A stretch of 57,705 nucleotides of DNA from the NCBI GenBank assembly GCA_013287475.1, contig JABDDT010000014.1:1-57705 (forward strand). Direction: 5' to 3'. Below are positions 40,647 through 48,772 of this stretch, in pieces. The DNA comes from Bacteroidota bacterium. GTDB lineage: Bacteria > Bacteroidota > Bacteroidia > Chitinophagales > Chitinophagaceae. The translations under genes and the position numbers were made by a program. Within the stretch, counting starts at the first letter, position 1, and every line of letters starts with the position of its first letter. Under the pieces are notes generated by a model that saw nothing but the letters and a program-made list of their open reading frames with translations, ran no database searches and had not been told where the DNA came from.

Positions 40647-41972
40647 ATGTCAACAAAAACAAAAAATATTGATCTTACGCTTCCTTATAAGGTGAAGGAT
40701 ATGAGTCTGGCTGAATGGGGCCGTAAAGAAATCCGGCTGGCTGAAGCGGAAATGCCTGGTCTCATGTCTTTACGTGCTGAATATGGCAAATTGAAACCAT
40801 TAAGAGGTGCGCGGGTTGCGGGTTGTTTGCACATGACCATACAGACAGCTGTTTTGATTGAAACGCTGATTGAACTGGGTGCCGAGGTTCGCTGGAGTTC
40901 ATGTAATATATTCTCAACACAGGATCATGCAGCAGCTGCAATTGCAGCAACCGGTGTCGGCGTCTTTGCCTGGAAGGGACAGAGTCTTGAAGAAGCTGAC
41001 TGGTGTATTGAACAGACCTTATTCTTTGGCGGAACTGACCGCCCTTTGAATATGATCCTGGATGATGGCGGTGATCTTACCAATATCGTGTTAGACAAGT
41101 ATCCTGAGCTCGTACAGTACGTGAAAGGAATTTCTGAAGAAACTACCACCGGAGTACACAGACTTTATGAAAGAGTTGTGAAAGGTACCCTGCCTGTTCC
41201 CGCAATCAACGTAAATGATTCAGTAACCAAGTCGAAATTTGATAATAAATATGGTTGTAAGGAAAGTCTTGTGGATGCGATCCGCAGAGCCACGGATGTG
41301 ATGCTTGCAGGAAAGGTAGCCGTAGTCGGAGGTTATGGAGATGTGGGTAAAGGATCTGCGCAATCCTTACATGGTGCAGGTTGTCGCGTTATTGTAACTG
41401 AGATAGATCCCATTTGTGCTTTACAGGCTGCTATGGACGGATACGAAGTAAAACGAATGATCGACGCCGTCAGGGAAGCGGATATCGTAGTAACCGCATC
41501 CGGTTGCCGTGACCTGATTACTGAAAAACATTTCCGTTTACTGAAAGATAAAGCGATTGTTTGTAATATCGGCCACTTTGATATTGAAATCGATATGGCC
41601 TGGATCAATAACAACTATGGTCATACGAAAGATACTATTAAACCACAGGTTGACTTGTACAATATTGATGGAAAGGATGTGATCATACTTGCAGAAGGGC
41701 GCCTGGTGAACCTGGGATGTGCTACAGGCCATCCAAGTTTTGTGATGAGCAATTCATTCACTAACCAGGTGCTGGCACAGATTGAGCTTTGGCAGAATCA
41801 TGGCAAGTATGAAAATAAAGTATTTGTTCTTCCAAAACATCTGGATGAAAAAGTCGCCCGCCTGCACCTTCCTAAGATTGGTGTAACACTGGATGAACTG
41901 ACTGATGTACAAAGTGAATATCTCGGCATTCCTGTGAAGGGCCCGTATAAAGCGGATCATTACAGATATTAA
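40647..41972 (+). CDS. ahcY: adenosylhomocysteinase
   Basis: NAD-dependent enzyme that splits S-adenosylhomocysteine to adenosine and homocysteine, keeping methylation reactions running, 441 residues. Key stretches: [37 protein letters not shown], the active-site [16 protein letters not shown], the NAD fold [14 protein letters not shown]-like ([15 protein letters not shown]) and the C-terminal [14 protein letters not shown] with KADHYRY end. No SAH riboswitch structure is evident in the 117 nt to the divergent Lrp gene. A heptamer array follows directly and then a bidirectional terminator. Confidence 0.98.
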   Translation: MSTKTKNIDLTLPYKVKDMSLAEWGRKEIRLAEAEMPGLMSLRAEYGKLKPLRGARVAGCLHMTIQTAVLIETLIELGAEVRWSSCNIFSTQDHAAAAIAATGVGVFAWKGQSLEEADWCIEQTLFFGGTDRPLNMILDDGGDLTNIVLDKYPELVQYVKGISEETTTGVHRLYERVVKGTLPVPAINVNDSVTKSKFDNKYGCKESLVDAIRRATDVMLAGKVAVVGGYGDVGKGSAQSLHGAGCRVIVTEIDPICALQAAMDGYEVKRMIDAVREADIVVTASGCRDLITEKHFRLLKDKAIVCNIGHFDIEIDMAWINNNYGHTKDTIKPQVDLYNIDGKDVIILAEGRLVNLGCATGHPSFVMSNSFTNQVLAQIELWQNHGKYENKVFVLPKHLDEKVARLHLPKIGVTLDELTDVQSEYLGIPVKGPYKADHYRY

Positions 41973-41980
41973 GCCTATAA

Positions 41981-42029
41981 CGCTTAACGCGTAACGCCAA
42001 ACGCGTAATGCGTAACGCGTAACGCAAGA
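41981..42029. repeat. heptamer array CGCGTAA x7 behind ahcY
   Basis: CGCTTAA, CGCGTAA, CGCCAAA, CGCGTAA, TGCGTAA, CGCGTAA, CGCAAGA, preceded by GCCTATAA that touches the ahcY stop codon (41970-41972). The unit carries TAA on the coding strand. Confidence 0.93.
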
Positions 42030-42060
42030 GGACATTAGTCTTAATACATTTAAAAATTGA

Positions 42061-42085
42061 AAACCCTTTCTTTAAAAGAAAGGGT
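42061..42085 (+). terminator. bidirectional terminator between ahcY and TIM-barrel gene
   Basis: An 11-bp stem AACCCTTTCTT/AAGAAAGGGTT with a 3-nt loop, followed by six T on the plus strand and preceded by A residues for the minus strand. It sits midway between two inward-facing heptamer arrays of convergent genes. Confidence 0.88.
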
Positions 42086-42115
42086 TTTTTAATTAAATAG
42101 AACATTAATTTTTCT

Positions 42116-42150
42116 TGCGTTCAGCATTCAGCGTTACGCGTTCAGCGTCT
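42116..42150. repeat. heptamer array GCGTTCA x5 behind TIM-barrel gene
   Basis: GCGTTCA, GCATTCA, GCGTTAC, GCGTTCA, GCGTCTA; the last overlaps the stop codon of the convergent isomerase-like gene (42151-42149). On that gene's strand the unit is TGAACGC, containing TGA. Confidence 0.9.
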
Positions 42151-43057
42151 AATATCCCCATCCATTCATAATGGCCAAATCCTGTTTTGAACAATCGAGA
42201 GGATCCATCCCCTGGTAGGATTCCTGTTCGATTATAAACCATTTGGTGCCACCACTGGTACGTCCGATATCGCAGACCTCTTTTGTCCCGACAATTCCTT
42301 TGCCAAGGATGGTGCTTTCATATTTTTCTGAGGAAGCTTTTGTTACGGGGATCTCGTCTTTTACATGCATCAGTTCAAAACGTCCGGGGAATTTTTTGGC
42401 AACATCAATTGCTTTAAATCCACCATTATACAGGTTGCCCATATCAAGTTGTTGTGCAACTAGTGCTGGATCCGTATTATTAAGTATCAGGTCGTAAAGT
42501 AATTGTCCATCAATCATGGTAGTGAATTCGAAATCGTGGTTATGATAGCCAAATTTCATTCCTGATTTCTGACAAAGCATTCCGGATTTATTGAATACAT
42601 CCATATATGCTTTGAAATCATTCATATTCTTCCGAAGACTGTTATCAAGCCATGGAGATACCAGATATTTCTGCCCGGCAGTAGCTGCGTCCTCAACCGT
42701 ATATTTCCATTTGTCTGAAAAATCATTTTTTGAAAAATCATAATCCTTTGGCATCATCTGTACATGGCCGCTGATCATATTCAGATTGTATCCATCCAGG
42801 AGTTTTTTAAACTCAGTGGGAGCATATCCATAAAATTTTCTGTCCCTATAACCAGCATGTTCCACATATTTGTAACCAATATCTGAGAGACTCTTTAAAG
42901 TTCCCGAGGGATCTTTATACATAGCTTCACGAACAGTATAAAGTTGGATTCCAATAAATTTATCAGGATATGCTGCAAATAGTTTATGTGAGCCAACGGC
43001 AAGAGCAGCAACAGATAATCCACTGGTTTTTAAAAAATTTCTGCGTGTTGTAGTCAT
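42149..43057 (-). CDS. Tat-exported sugar phosphate isomerase/epimerase-like protein
   Basis: TIM-barrel protein of the AP-endonuclease-2 superfamily, 302 residues, preceded by a clear twin-arginine signal (TTTRRNFLKTSGLSVAALAVG). The barrel begins FIGIQLYTVREAMYKDPSGTLKSL and keeps GYHNHDFEF (His pair), QLDMGNLYNGG (Asp) and ELMHVKDE (His, Asp/Glu), the metal-site pattern of this family. It acts outside the cytoplasm, probably on an oxidised or unusual sugar; relatives are found with 3-keto-sugar pathways. It is distinct from the other Tat-exported TIM barrel at 23575-24492. The stop codon is inside a heptamer array. Confidence 0.86.
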   Translation of the reverse strand: MTTTRRNFLKTSGLSVAALAVGSHKLFAAYPDKFIGIQLYTVREAMYKDPSGTLKSLSDIGYKYVEHAGYRDRKFYGYAPTEFKKLLDGYNLNMISGHVQMMPKDYDFSKNDFSDKWKYTVEDAATAGQKYLVSPWLDNSLRKNMNDFKAYMDVFNKSGMLCQKSGMKFGYHNHDFEFTTMIDGQLLYDLILNNTDPALVAQQLDMGNLYNGGFKAIDVAKKFPGRFELMHVKDEIPVTKASSEKYESTILGKGIVGTKEVCDIGRTSGGTKWFIIEQESYQGMDPLDCSKQDLAIMNGWGY

Positions 43058-43070
43058 GACAATCGTTTTT

Positions 43071-43105
43071 AAGCGTAAGGCTCAAAGCGCAAGGCTTAAA
43101 GCTTC
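43071..43105. repeat. heptamer array AAGCGTA/AGGCTYA x5
   Basis: AAGCGTA, AGGCTCA, AAGCGCA, AGGCTTA, AAGCTTC, starting 14 nt upstream of the TIM-barrel start. It mixes the GCG and GCT variants of the heptamer and is one of the few arrays beside a 5' end. Confidence 0.85.
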
Positions 43106-43252
43106 GTGAAATAATGAGATAATTGAATTAAATATACTAACAATAACAATCCAAATACGTACCAAGATGCAATGGATAATCTTATCTATAAATATTTTAT
43201 GTCGGGCAAACTCCGCAACTTGCTTGATGGAGGTCAGCTAATGAAGATCCAT

Positions 43253-43301
43253 GCTTAAGGCTTTAGGCTTTGGGCCTTCAGCTTTAAGCTTTATGCCTTA
43301 C
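43253..43301. repeat. heptamer array GCTTTAR x7 overlapping the GtrA gene end
   Basis: GCTTAAG, GCTTTAG, GCTTTGG, GCCTTCA, GCTTTAA, GCTTTAT, GCCTTAC. The GtrA-family stop codon (43286-43284) and its last four or five codons fall inside the array. Confidence 0.93.
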
Positions 43302-43775
43302 CGGGCTGGATTTAAAAGTAAAATTCTTTTGAGTCAGGTAGCTGAAGGAAACCACAATGGCAGTGGTTATGATTTTTGCAATGGTAGGATATATATGAAA
43401 TTGTTCCACAAACAGACGGATGAAAATATAGTTCAGGATTATGCATATTAAAACGAGAACAAAATACCGGAAAAGCTGAACACGGCCGTGCAGTACAGAT
43501 CCGGGAAATACCACATGCCGCATCAGCATAAAGCCGGTAGGGAAACTGATGAGAAAGGAGATAATAAAGGCGGCTATATGGGGCTTAAAAGAAATAAAGC
43601 CCAGATGTAAAACCTCTTTATGAAGGATATAGTTATAAGCCAGGAAAAAAACGAAAATATCAAGGATTGTGTTGGCGCCCCCGCATGCTGCATACCGGAA
43701 AGTCTGCGGGGAGAAGATCTTACGGAAAGGGGGATAAAAAAAATCTATTATGGAAATGATCTCCTTTTTTGGCAT
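43284..43775 (-). CDS. GtrA family membrane protein
   Basis: A 163-residue protein with four membrane helices (about 24-45, 58-82, 99-122, 128-150) of the GtrA/DPMS family, whose members help flip or position lipid-linked sugars for surface glycan decoration. Family features: FRYAACGGANTILDIFVFFLAY near the start and ITTAIVVSFSYLTQKNFTF near the end. No flanking GtrB-type transferase is present. The last codons and the TAA stop are inside a heptamer array. It diverges from argS by 88 nt. Confidence 0.88.
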   Translation of the reverse strand: MPKKEIISIIDFFYPPFRKIFSPQTFRYAACGGANTILDIFVFFLAYNYILHKEVLHLGFISFKPHIAAFIISFLISFPTGFMLMRHVVFPGSVLHGRVQLFRYFVLVLICIILNYIFIRLFVEQFHIYPTIAKIITTAIVVSFSYLTQKNFTFKSSPVRHKA

Positions 43776-43838
43776 AAATCCTCAGATTCCGGGCGCGAAG
43801 TTAATATAATCGAAGCAGATAGTATAGCTAACAAATAC

Positions 43839-43846
43839 TACTTTTG
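43839..43846 (+). promoter_or_regulatory. -7 box TACTTTTG before argS
   Basis: A perfect TAnnTTTG match 17 nt before the argS ATG, within the 13-mer ATACTACTTTTGC that is also found before tRNA-Cys. No clear -33 element. Confidence 0.5.
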
Positions 43847-43863
43847 CGCACAATTATTTTAGA

Positions 43864-45642
43864 ATGGAGCTTGTGCCCGGCATCAAACTGGCCGTTCAGG
43901 CTGTTTTAGCCGAAAAATATAATCACCGGATTGATTCACAGGACGTACTGGTTAACGAAACCAAGCCGGAATTCAAGGGAGATTACACCGTCGTTTTATT
44001 TTCATATAGCAAAATTCTGAAAATCTCACCCGATGCCCTCGGTCAGGGTATCGGAGAATTCCTGCTTAATTCTAATCCTGACTGGTTTTCAGAATTTAAC
44101 GTTATCAAAGGTTTTCTGAACCTGGTAATGGCGGATAATATTTTAATAGATTTCCTTCATACCCAATATAATAATGCATCCTACGGTTCGCAATCTGTTA
44201 ATGGGAAGCGCGTCATGGTTGAATATTCTTCTCCTAATACAAATAAGCCTCTGCACCTTGGGCATCTCAGGAACAATTTTTTAGGTTGGAGTGTAGCTGC
44301 CATTTATAAAACCTTAGGTTATGACATGATTAAAACATGTATTGCGAATGACAGAGGTATTCATATTTGTAAAAGTATGGTTGCCTGGAAATTGTTTGCA
44401 AACGGAGCCACACCAGAAAGTACAGGTTTAAAGGGTGATCATTTTGTTGGAGATTATTATGTTTTATTTGGGATCGAATTAAAAAAGCAGGTAGAAACCC
44501 TGATGACTTCTGGCCTTGCCAGGGAAAAAGCTGAAAAAGAAGCACCGCTGATGATTGCAGCACAGAAAATGCTGGTCGACTGGGAAGCAGGTGTTCCTGA
44601 AGTGATCGAATTATGGAAAAAAATGAATGATTGGGTTTATGCCGGATTTGATATTACATACAAACGCATTGGTAGCGATTTTGATAAGATATATTATGAA
44701 AGCCAGACATACCTTCTTGGTAAGGACCTCGTCGAAATAGGATTAGCAAAAAAAGTTTTTTTTAAAAAAGAAGATGGCAGCGTCTGGATTGATCTGAAGC
44801 CCGATGGACTGGATGAAAAGATCGTGCAACGAAGTGATGGAACCGCAGTATATATGACGCAGGATATTGGCCTGGCAGAAAGAAAATATGAAGAGTATCA
44901 TACGGATCTTAGCCTTTATGTAGTGGCGGATGAACAGAATTATCACTTTAAAGTCCTTAAACTTATTTGTCAGAAACTCCAATTGCCTTCTGCAGCAGGA
45001 CTATATCATTTATCATACGGACTGGTTGAACTTCCTTCAGGAAGAATGAAAACACGTGAAGGAACCGTTGTGGATGCCGATGATATTATTGATGAAATGA
45101 CAAGCATTGCGGCAAAACATACAGAGGAACTGGGTAAAGTAGATGATTTTACAGAAAAAGAAAGAAAAGAACTCTATGATACGATTGGACTGGGTGCTCT
45201 GAAATTTTTTCTTCTCCGCGTCGACCCGAAAAAGCGAATGGTATTTAATCCTGACGAATCCATCGACTTCCATGGATTTACAGGACCATTTGTACAGTAT
45301 GCACATGCCCGCATAAAATCTATATTAAGAAAAGAGTCAATGGGCGAATATTCCGGATCTGAAATAACATCGCTTCTTCCATTGGAAAAAGAATTATTGA
45401 TTTCACTTGAAAAATATAGTTCCTTACTACAACAGGCCTGTACTGAAATGAATCCTTCACTGGTCGCCAATTATGTGTTCAGCATAGCTAAAATATTTAA
45501 CTCATTTTACTCTGAGCATTCGATTGGACGGGCAGAATCTGAATATAAAAAACAATTGCGTTTAAGGATATGCGTTATGACTGCGCGTGTTATTCAATCA
45601 GCGATGAGTTTATTAGGAATCAAGGTTCCCGAAAGAATGTAA
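43864..45642 (+). CDS. argS: arginyl-tRNA synthetase
   Basis: Class I synthetase that charges tRNA-Arg, 592 residues. An N-terminal Add-1 domain (about 1-110) is followed by the HIGH motif as HLGH (131-134, in NKPLHLGHLRNN) and the KMSKS-equivalent MKTREGTVV, the degenerate form normal for ArgS. The C-terminal DALR anticodon-binding domain starts about 470 and ends with VIQSAMSLLGIKVPERM. A TAA stop is followed at once by a second TAA that opens a heptamer array. Confidence 0.98.
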   Translation: MELVPGIKLAVQAVLAEKYNHRIDSQDVLVNETKPEFKGDYTVVLFSYSKILKISPDALGQGIGEFLLNSNPDWFSEFNVIKGFLNLVMADNILIDFLHTQYNNASYGSQSVNGKRVMVEYSSPNTNKPLHLGHLRNNFLGWSVAAIYKTLGYDMIKTCIANDRGIHICKSMVAWKLFANGATPESTGLKGDHFVGDYYVLFGIELKKQVETLMTSGLAREKAEKEAPLMIAAQKMLVDWEAGVPEVIELWKKMNDWVYAGFDITYKRIGSDFDKIYYESQTYLLGKDLVEIGLAKKVFFKKEDGSVWIDLKPDGLDEKIVQRSDGTAVYMTQDIGLAERKYEEYHTDLSLYVVADEQNYHFKVLKLICQKLQLPSAAGLYHLSYGLVELPSGRMKTREGTVVDADDIIDEMTSIAAKHTEELGKVDDFTEKERKELYDTIGLGALKFFLLRVDPKKRMVFNPDESIDFHGFTGPFVQYAHARIKSILRKESMGEYSGSEITSLLPLEKELLISLEKYSSLLQQACTEMNPSLVANYVFSIAKIFNSFYSEHSIGRAESEYKKQLRLRICVMTARVIQSAMSLLGIKVPERM

Positions 45643-45645
45643 TAA

Positions 45646-45715
45646 GCCTAAAGCTTAAAGCCGAAAGCCTAAAGCCTTTTTAAGCTTAAGGCCCAAGGCA
45701 AAAGGCTTAAGGCTT
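45646..45715. repeat. heptamer array GCCTAAA/AAGGCTT x10 behind argS
   Basis: Ten heptamers: five GCCTAAA-type from 45646 (GCCTAAA, GCTTAAA, GCCGAAA, GCCTAAA, GCCTTTT) and five in AAGGCTT-like phase from 45681 (TAAGCTT, AAGGCCC, AAGGCAA, AAGGCTT, AAGGCTT). The two halves are partly reverse complementary, so a hairpin near argS's 3' end is possible. Confidence 0.92.
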
Positions 45716-45770
45716 TTTAATGGCAACGTAATAAACCAGTAAGATCATTAGAGATTCAAAAAAAATCTTT

Positions 45771-45805
45771 AAGCCTTTAGCTTTGCGCATTACGCCTTAA
45801 GCCTC
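45771..45805. repeat. heptamer array AAGCCTT x5 behind the PLD gene
   Basis: AAGCCTT, TAGCTTT, GCGCATT, ACGCCTT, AAGCCTC; the last overlaps the stop codon (45806-45804) of the PLD-family gene. It faces the argS array across 55 nt. Confidence 0.87.
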
Positions 45806-46826
45806 AATCATCATCTTCGTGCTTTTTCTTCAGATTGAGTCCAAGATTTTCATCACCTCCCTCACCCTTTTCTTCCAGATCAGAGATCAGGCCTTCGTCG
45901 GTAAGATCCAGCGGATGAGAATTTTGCCAGTCCTCGTGGGCGATTTTCTGAAGTCGTTCAATAATATCTTCATCATGCACTTCGATGGCAAGTTCTCTTC
46001 TGTCATCAAAACTACCCGGTGCCAGATTAATGGAACCTACGATCGCACGGTTACCATCTGCAATCAGCATTTTACCATGTAGTTTAAGGTGTCTGAGCGT
46101 ATGTACTTTAATTCCTACATCATCCATTATACGCAGACCACCAACTGATTCTACCAATTTATCTTTTTTCAGCGAATGCGGAGGGCGAGCCATAATATGG
46201 ACTTTAACTCCCCGCATGGCGGCTCTTACCAGTCTTTCAATGATCACTGAATCCTGGTAACGTTCATTTTGAACAAACAACGTATGTTTTGCCTCATCAA
46301 TAAAACGGGCAATCCGGTCACGTCCATTTCCTGTGCACCAGATCATATGGGCGTGTTCGCCCGGATCGAATACAGTTCTATCCCAATCAGCAATAAAACC
46401 TGCGACAACCTCATCCACTTCATGCTTATGATTTGTGGTAATTGCATAGTCGCGGGTAACCGTCAGATTCTTCGTAGCCCAGTTTAAGGATTTAATAAAG
46501 GCGGTTTCATCATCTATGATCATCGATTTCTCATGAGTAAGTCCGAATGCGGGGTTGCTGTCCTTCACTTCGATTCCGACTTCTTCCAGTAATTTGCGTG
46601 TTTCACCATTATCTTCTTCTCCACTTCTGCGTGCGGGATTCAGCATCACCTGAACCTTTACACCTCTTTTTTTTGCTTCAATGGTAGCACTAATGAGGTC
46701 GGGATCAGAAAATACAAACATTTTTATTTTGAGCGATTTCTTAGCCTTCCCTATAGCATCTAGAATTGGTTTTTTTGTATCATCGGGAAGTATAATGATA
46801 GTCCTGGTTGAATTTGATTTTGACAT
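45804..46826 (-). CDS. phospholipase D-like (cardiolipin synthase-type) protein
   Basis: A 340-residue PLD-superfamily protein with two complete HKD motifs: His98-Lys100-Asp105 (THEKSMIIDD, then SLNWATKN) and His250-Lys252-Asp257 (LHGKMLIADG, then GSINLAPGSFD). No signal peptide or membrane segment is seen, unlike classical cardiolipin synthases, and the tail is acidic (EEKGEGGDENLG, KKHEDDD). It could be a phospholipid-synthesising or -cleaving enzyme on the inner membrane surface, or a nuclease-like member. It follows the ABC exporter gene by 27 nt and is probably co-transcribed. Confidence 0.83.
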   Translation of the reverse strand: MSKSNSTRTIIILPDDTKKPILDAIGKAKKSLKIKMFVFSDPDLISATIEAKKRGVKVQVMLNPARRSGEEDNGETRKLLEEVGIEVKDSNPAFGLTHEKSMIIDDETAFIKSLNWATKNLTVTRDYAITTNHKHEVDEVVAGFIADWDRTVFDPGEHAHMIWCTGNGRDRIARFIDEAKHTLFVQNERYQDSVIIERLVRAAMRGVKVHIMARPPHSLKKDKLVESVGGLRIMDDVGIKVHTLRHLKLHGKMLIADGNRAIVGSINLAPGSFDDRRELAIEVHDEDIIERLQKIAHEDWQNSHPLDLTDEGLISDLEEKGEGGDENLGLNLKKKHEDDD

Positions 46827-46853
46827 ACTGTAATTGTAATTTAAAAAATAGGA

Positions 46854-48728
46854 TTAGTTTAATTTAGATTCTACCAATGGTTCTGCTCCGGACTGTATAT
46901 GATAAAGTTCTGCGTAGATTCCATTACTTGCAATGAGTTCGTCATGCGTTCCTTCCTCAGCTACATAACCTCCCTTCAGCACAACAATTTTATCGGCATC
47001 GCGAATAGTACTGAGCCTGTGTGCAATAATGATTACAGTGCGCCCGGACATCAGTCTTTCCAAAGCTTCCATCACGAGTTTTTCAGATTCTGTATCAAGA
47101 GCGGCCGTCGGTTCATCCAGAATCAGGATGGGTGAATTACGAATGATCGCGCGTGCTATTCCGATTCTTTGGCGTTGTCCTCCGGAAAGTGTGAGTCCCC
47201 GTTCTCCCACCATCGTATCATAGCCATGAGGCATCTTTGCAATAAATTCATCTGCATTGGCCATTTTAGCCGCTGCTTCAATTTCTTCCTGTGTCGCATC
47301 CTGTTTTCCATAAGCGATATTGTCTCTGATCGTTCCGAAAAACAAAACGGTATCCTGTAATACAAATGCAATCTGATCGCGAATACCTTTTTCTCCATGC
47401 AGCTGGTAATCTGTGATATCTACGCCATCGATCAGCACTCTTCCTTTCGTTGGATCATAAAAACGCGGAATAAGACTTACCACAGTGGATTTTCCTCCGC
47501 CCGTTGGTCCACAAATGCCGATTCTTTGACCGGCCTTAATTGAAAAATGCACATCGCTCAAAATGGGAGTATCCGGTTCATACGCAAAAGCTACATGTTC
47601 AAAATCTATATGGCCTTTTAAATTGGTGGATTCTTTGGCGTCGGGTTTTTGTGGTATGATGGTATCAGTATCCAGAATGGCCTGAATTCGTTCCAACGCA
47701 ACGGAAGCCTGGGCAATAGAAGTTGTCATTTTAGCGAGATCCTGCACGGGTTTGAAAAATTTTCCCAGATAAGAAAGAAATACTGTCAGTCCCCCGAGAG
47801 TCATGGCTTCTATCAGTACTAAATGCGCACCGCGCCAGAGAACAAATGCAGTACATCCTGAAACGATAAGTGCTACCACTGGTGAAAGCAATGATTTGAC
47901 TTTTCTGGCTTTCAAGGAAGCACTGACGGTACTCATGCTCACATCTTTCAGATGTGTTTCTTCCAAATCCTGCCTGTCGAATGCTTTTACTGCACGCACG
48001 GATTCAAGTCCCTGTTGAAGTACAGAAACCATGGTTGACTGCTGTGTTCTTACTTCATGGGTTGCTTTTTTTACGGCTGTTTTGAATTTCGCAACAAATA
48101 ATAAAAGCAGTGGTGTAACCGCAACAGCTACCAGAGCAAAATCCCAATTCATATAGAACATGAGCCCAAGCATTCCTAAAATAGTGAGCGCATCAATTAG
48201 TATACTCAGAAGTGCCGATGAAGCGAAACCCTGTATAGTAGAAACATCCGAAGTGATGGTACTGAGTATATTTCCAATCTGATGTGAATCGTAATAGGAA
48301 AGTGAAAGACGTTGTAAATGATGATATACTTTCTGGCGCAGGTCATTGGCTACATATTGGGCAACACTTTCTGTGTAATAATTATCGATATAGCCTGCAA
48401 TACCTCCAATCAACGCAATTAGCACAAGGCCAAATGCCGCTGCCGCAGCAATAGCCATTTTATCTTTACCGATGGGCAGATCATTTATCCATGAAAGCCA
48501 ATAGGGCAATGCGTGATGGCCGACTACATTATCAATAATAATTTTCAATGGCCATGGACCTAAAAGACTCATGGCGGTTTCCAATAACATAGCAGCAAAT
48601 ATCAGAACCAGCCATTTTTTGTAAGGCCTGATAAGTTCAAATACAAGTGAGGAAAGGCTTTTGGACGATTTTTTAAATATAATTGTTGTATCCGTCCTGT
48701 TGCTTTTTTTTGTATGTTCCTTTGACAT
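46854..48728 (-). CDS. ABC transporter, fused permease and ATPase (exporter type)
   Basis: A 624-residue half-transporter: a six-helix type I ABC exporter membrane domain (about 35-340) and an ATPase domain (about 370-610). ATPase motifs: Walker A GPTGGGKST (407-415), signature LSGGQ (514-518), Walker B ILILDEP (534-540), H-loop IIIAHRLS. It likely works as a homodimer like MsbA or multidrug/lipid exporters; the cargo is not evident. It is 44 nt downstream of glgB and 27 nt upstream of the PLD-like gene. Whether it belongs functionally to the glycogen genes or only shares their transcript is open. Confidence 0.92.
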   Translation of the reverse strand: MSKEHTKKSNRTDTTIIFKKSSKSLSSLVFELIRPYKKWLVLIFAAMLLETAMSLLGPWPLKIIIDNVVGHHALPYWLSWINDLPIGKDKMAIAAAAAFGLVLIALIGGIAGYIDNYYTESVAQYVANDLRQKVYHHLQRLSLSYYDSHQIGNILSTITSDVSTIQGFASSALLSILIDALTILGMLGLMFYMNWDFALVAVAVTPLLLLFVAKFKTAVKKATHEVRTQQSTMVSVLQQGLESVRAVKAFDRQDLEETHLKDVSMSTVSASLKARKVKSLLSPVVALIVSGCTAFVLWRGAHLVLIEAMTLGGLTVFLSYLGKFFKPVQDLAKMTTSIAQASVALERIQAILDTDTIIPQKPDAKESTNLKGHIDFEHVAFAYEPDTPILSDVHFSIKAGQRIGICGPTGGGKSTVVSLIPRFYDPTKGRVLIDGVDITDYQLHGEKGIRDQIAFVLQDTVLFFGTIRDNIAYGKQDATQEEIEAAAKMANADEFIAKMPHGYDTMVGERGLTLSGGQRQRIGIARAIIRNSPILILDEPTAALDTESEKLVMEALERLMSGRTVIIIAHRLSTIRDADKIVVLKGGYVAEEGTHDELIASNGIYAELYHIQSGAEPLVESKLN

Positions 48729-48772
48729 AACTGAGGTGTTTTGGTTTGTAAATCACCAAAAAATAGCGCGGA

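Noticed and set aside
45037-45080. Missing KMSKS motif as a sign of an inactive ArgS
   Set aside because: ArgS enzymes commonly carry a degenerate KMSKS; MKTREGTVV is the usual replacement.
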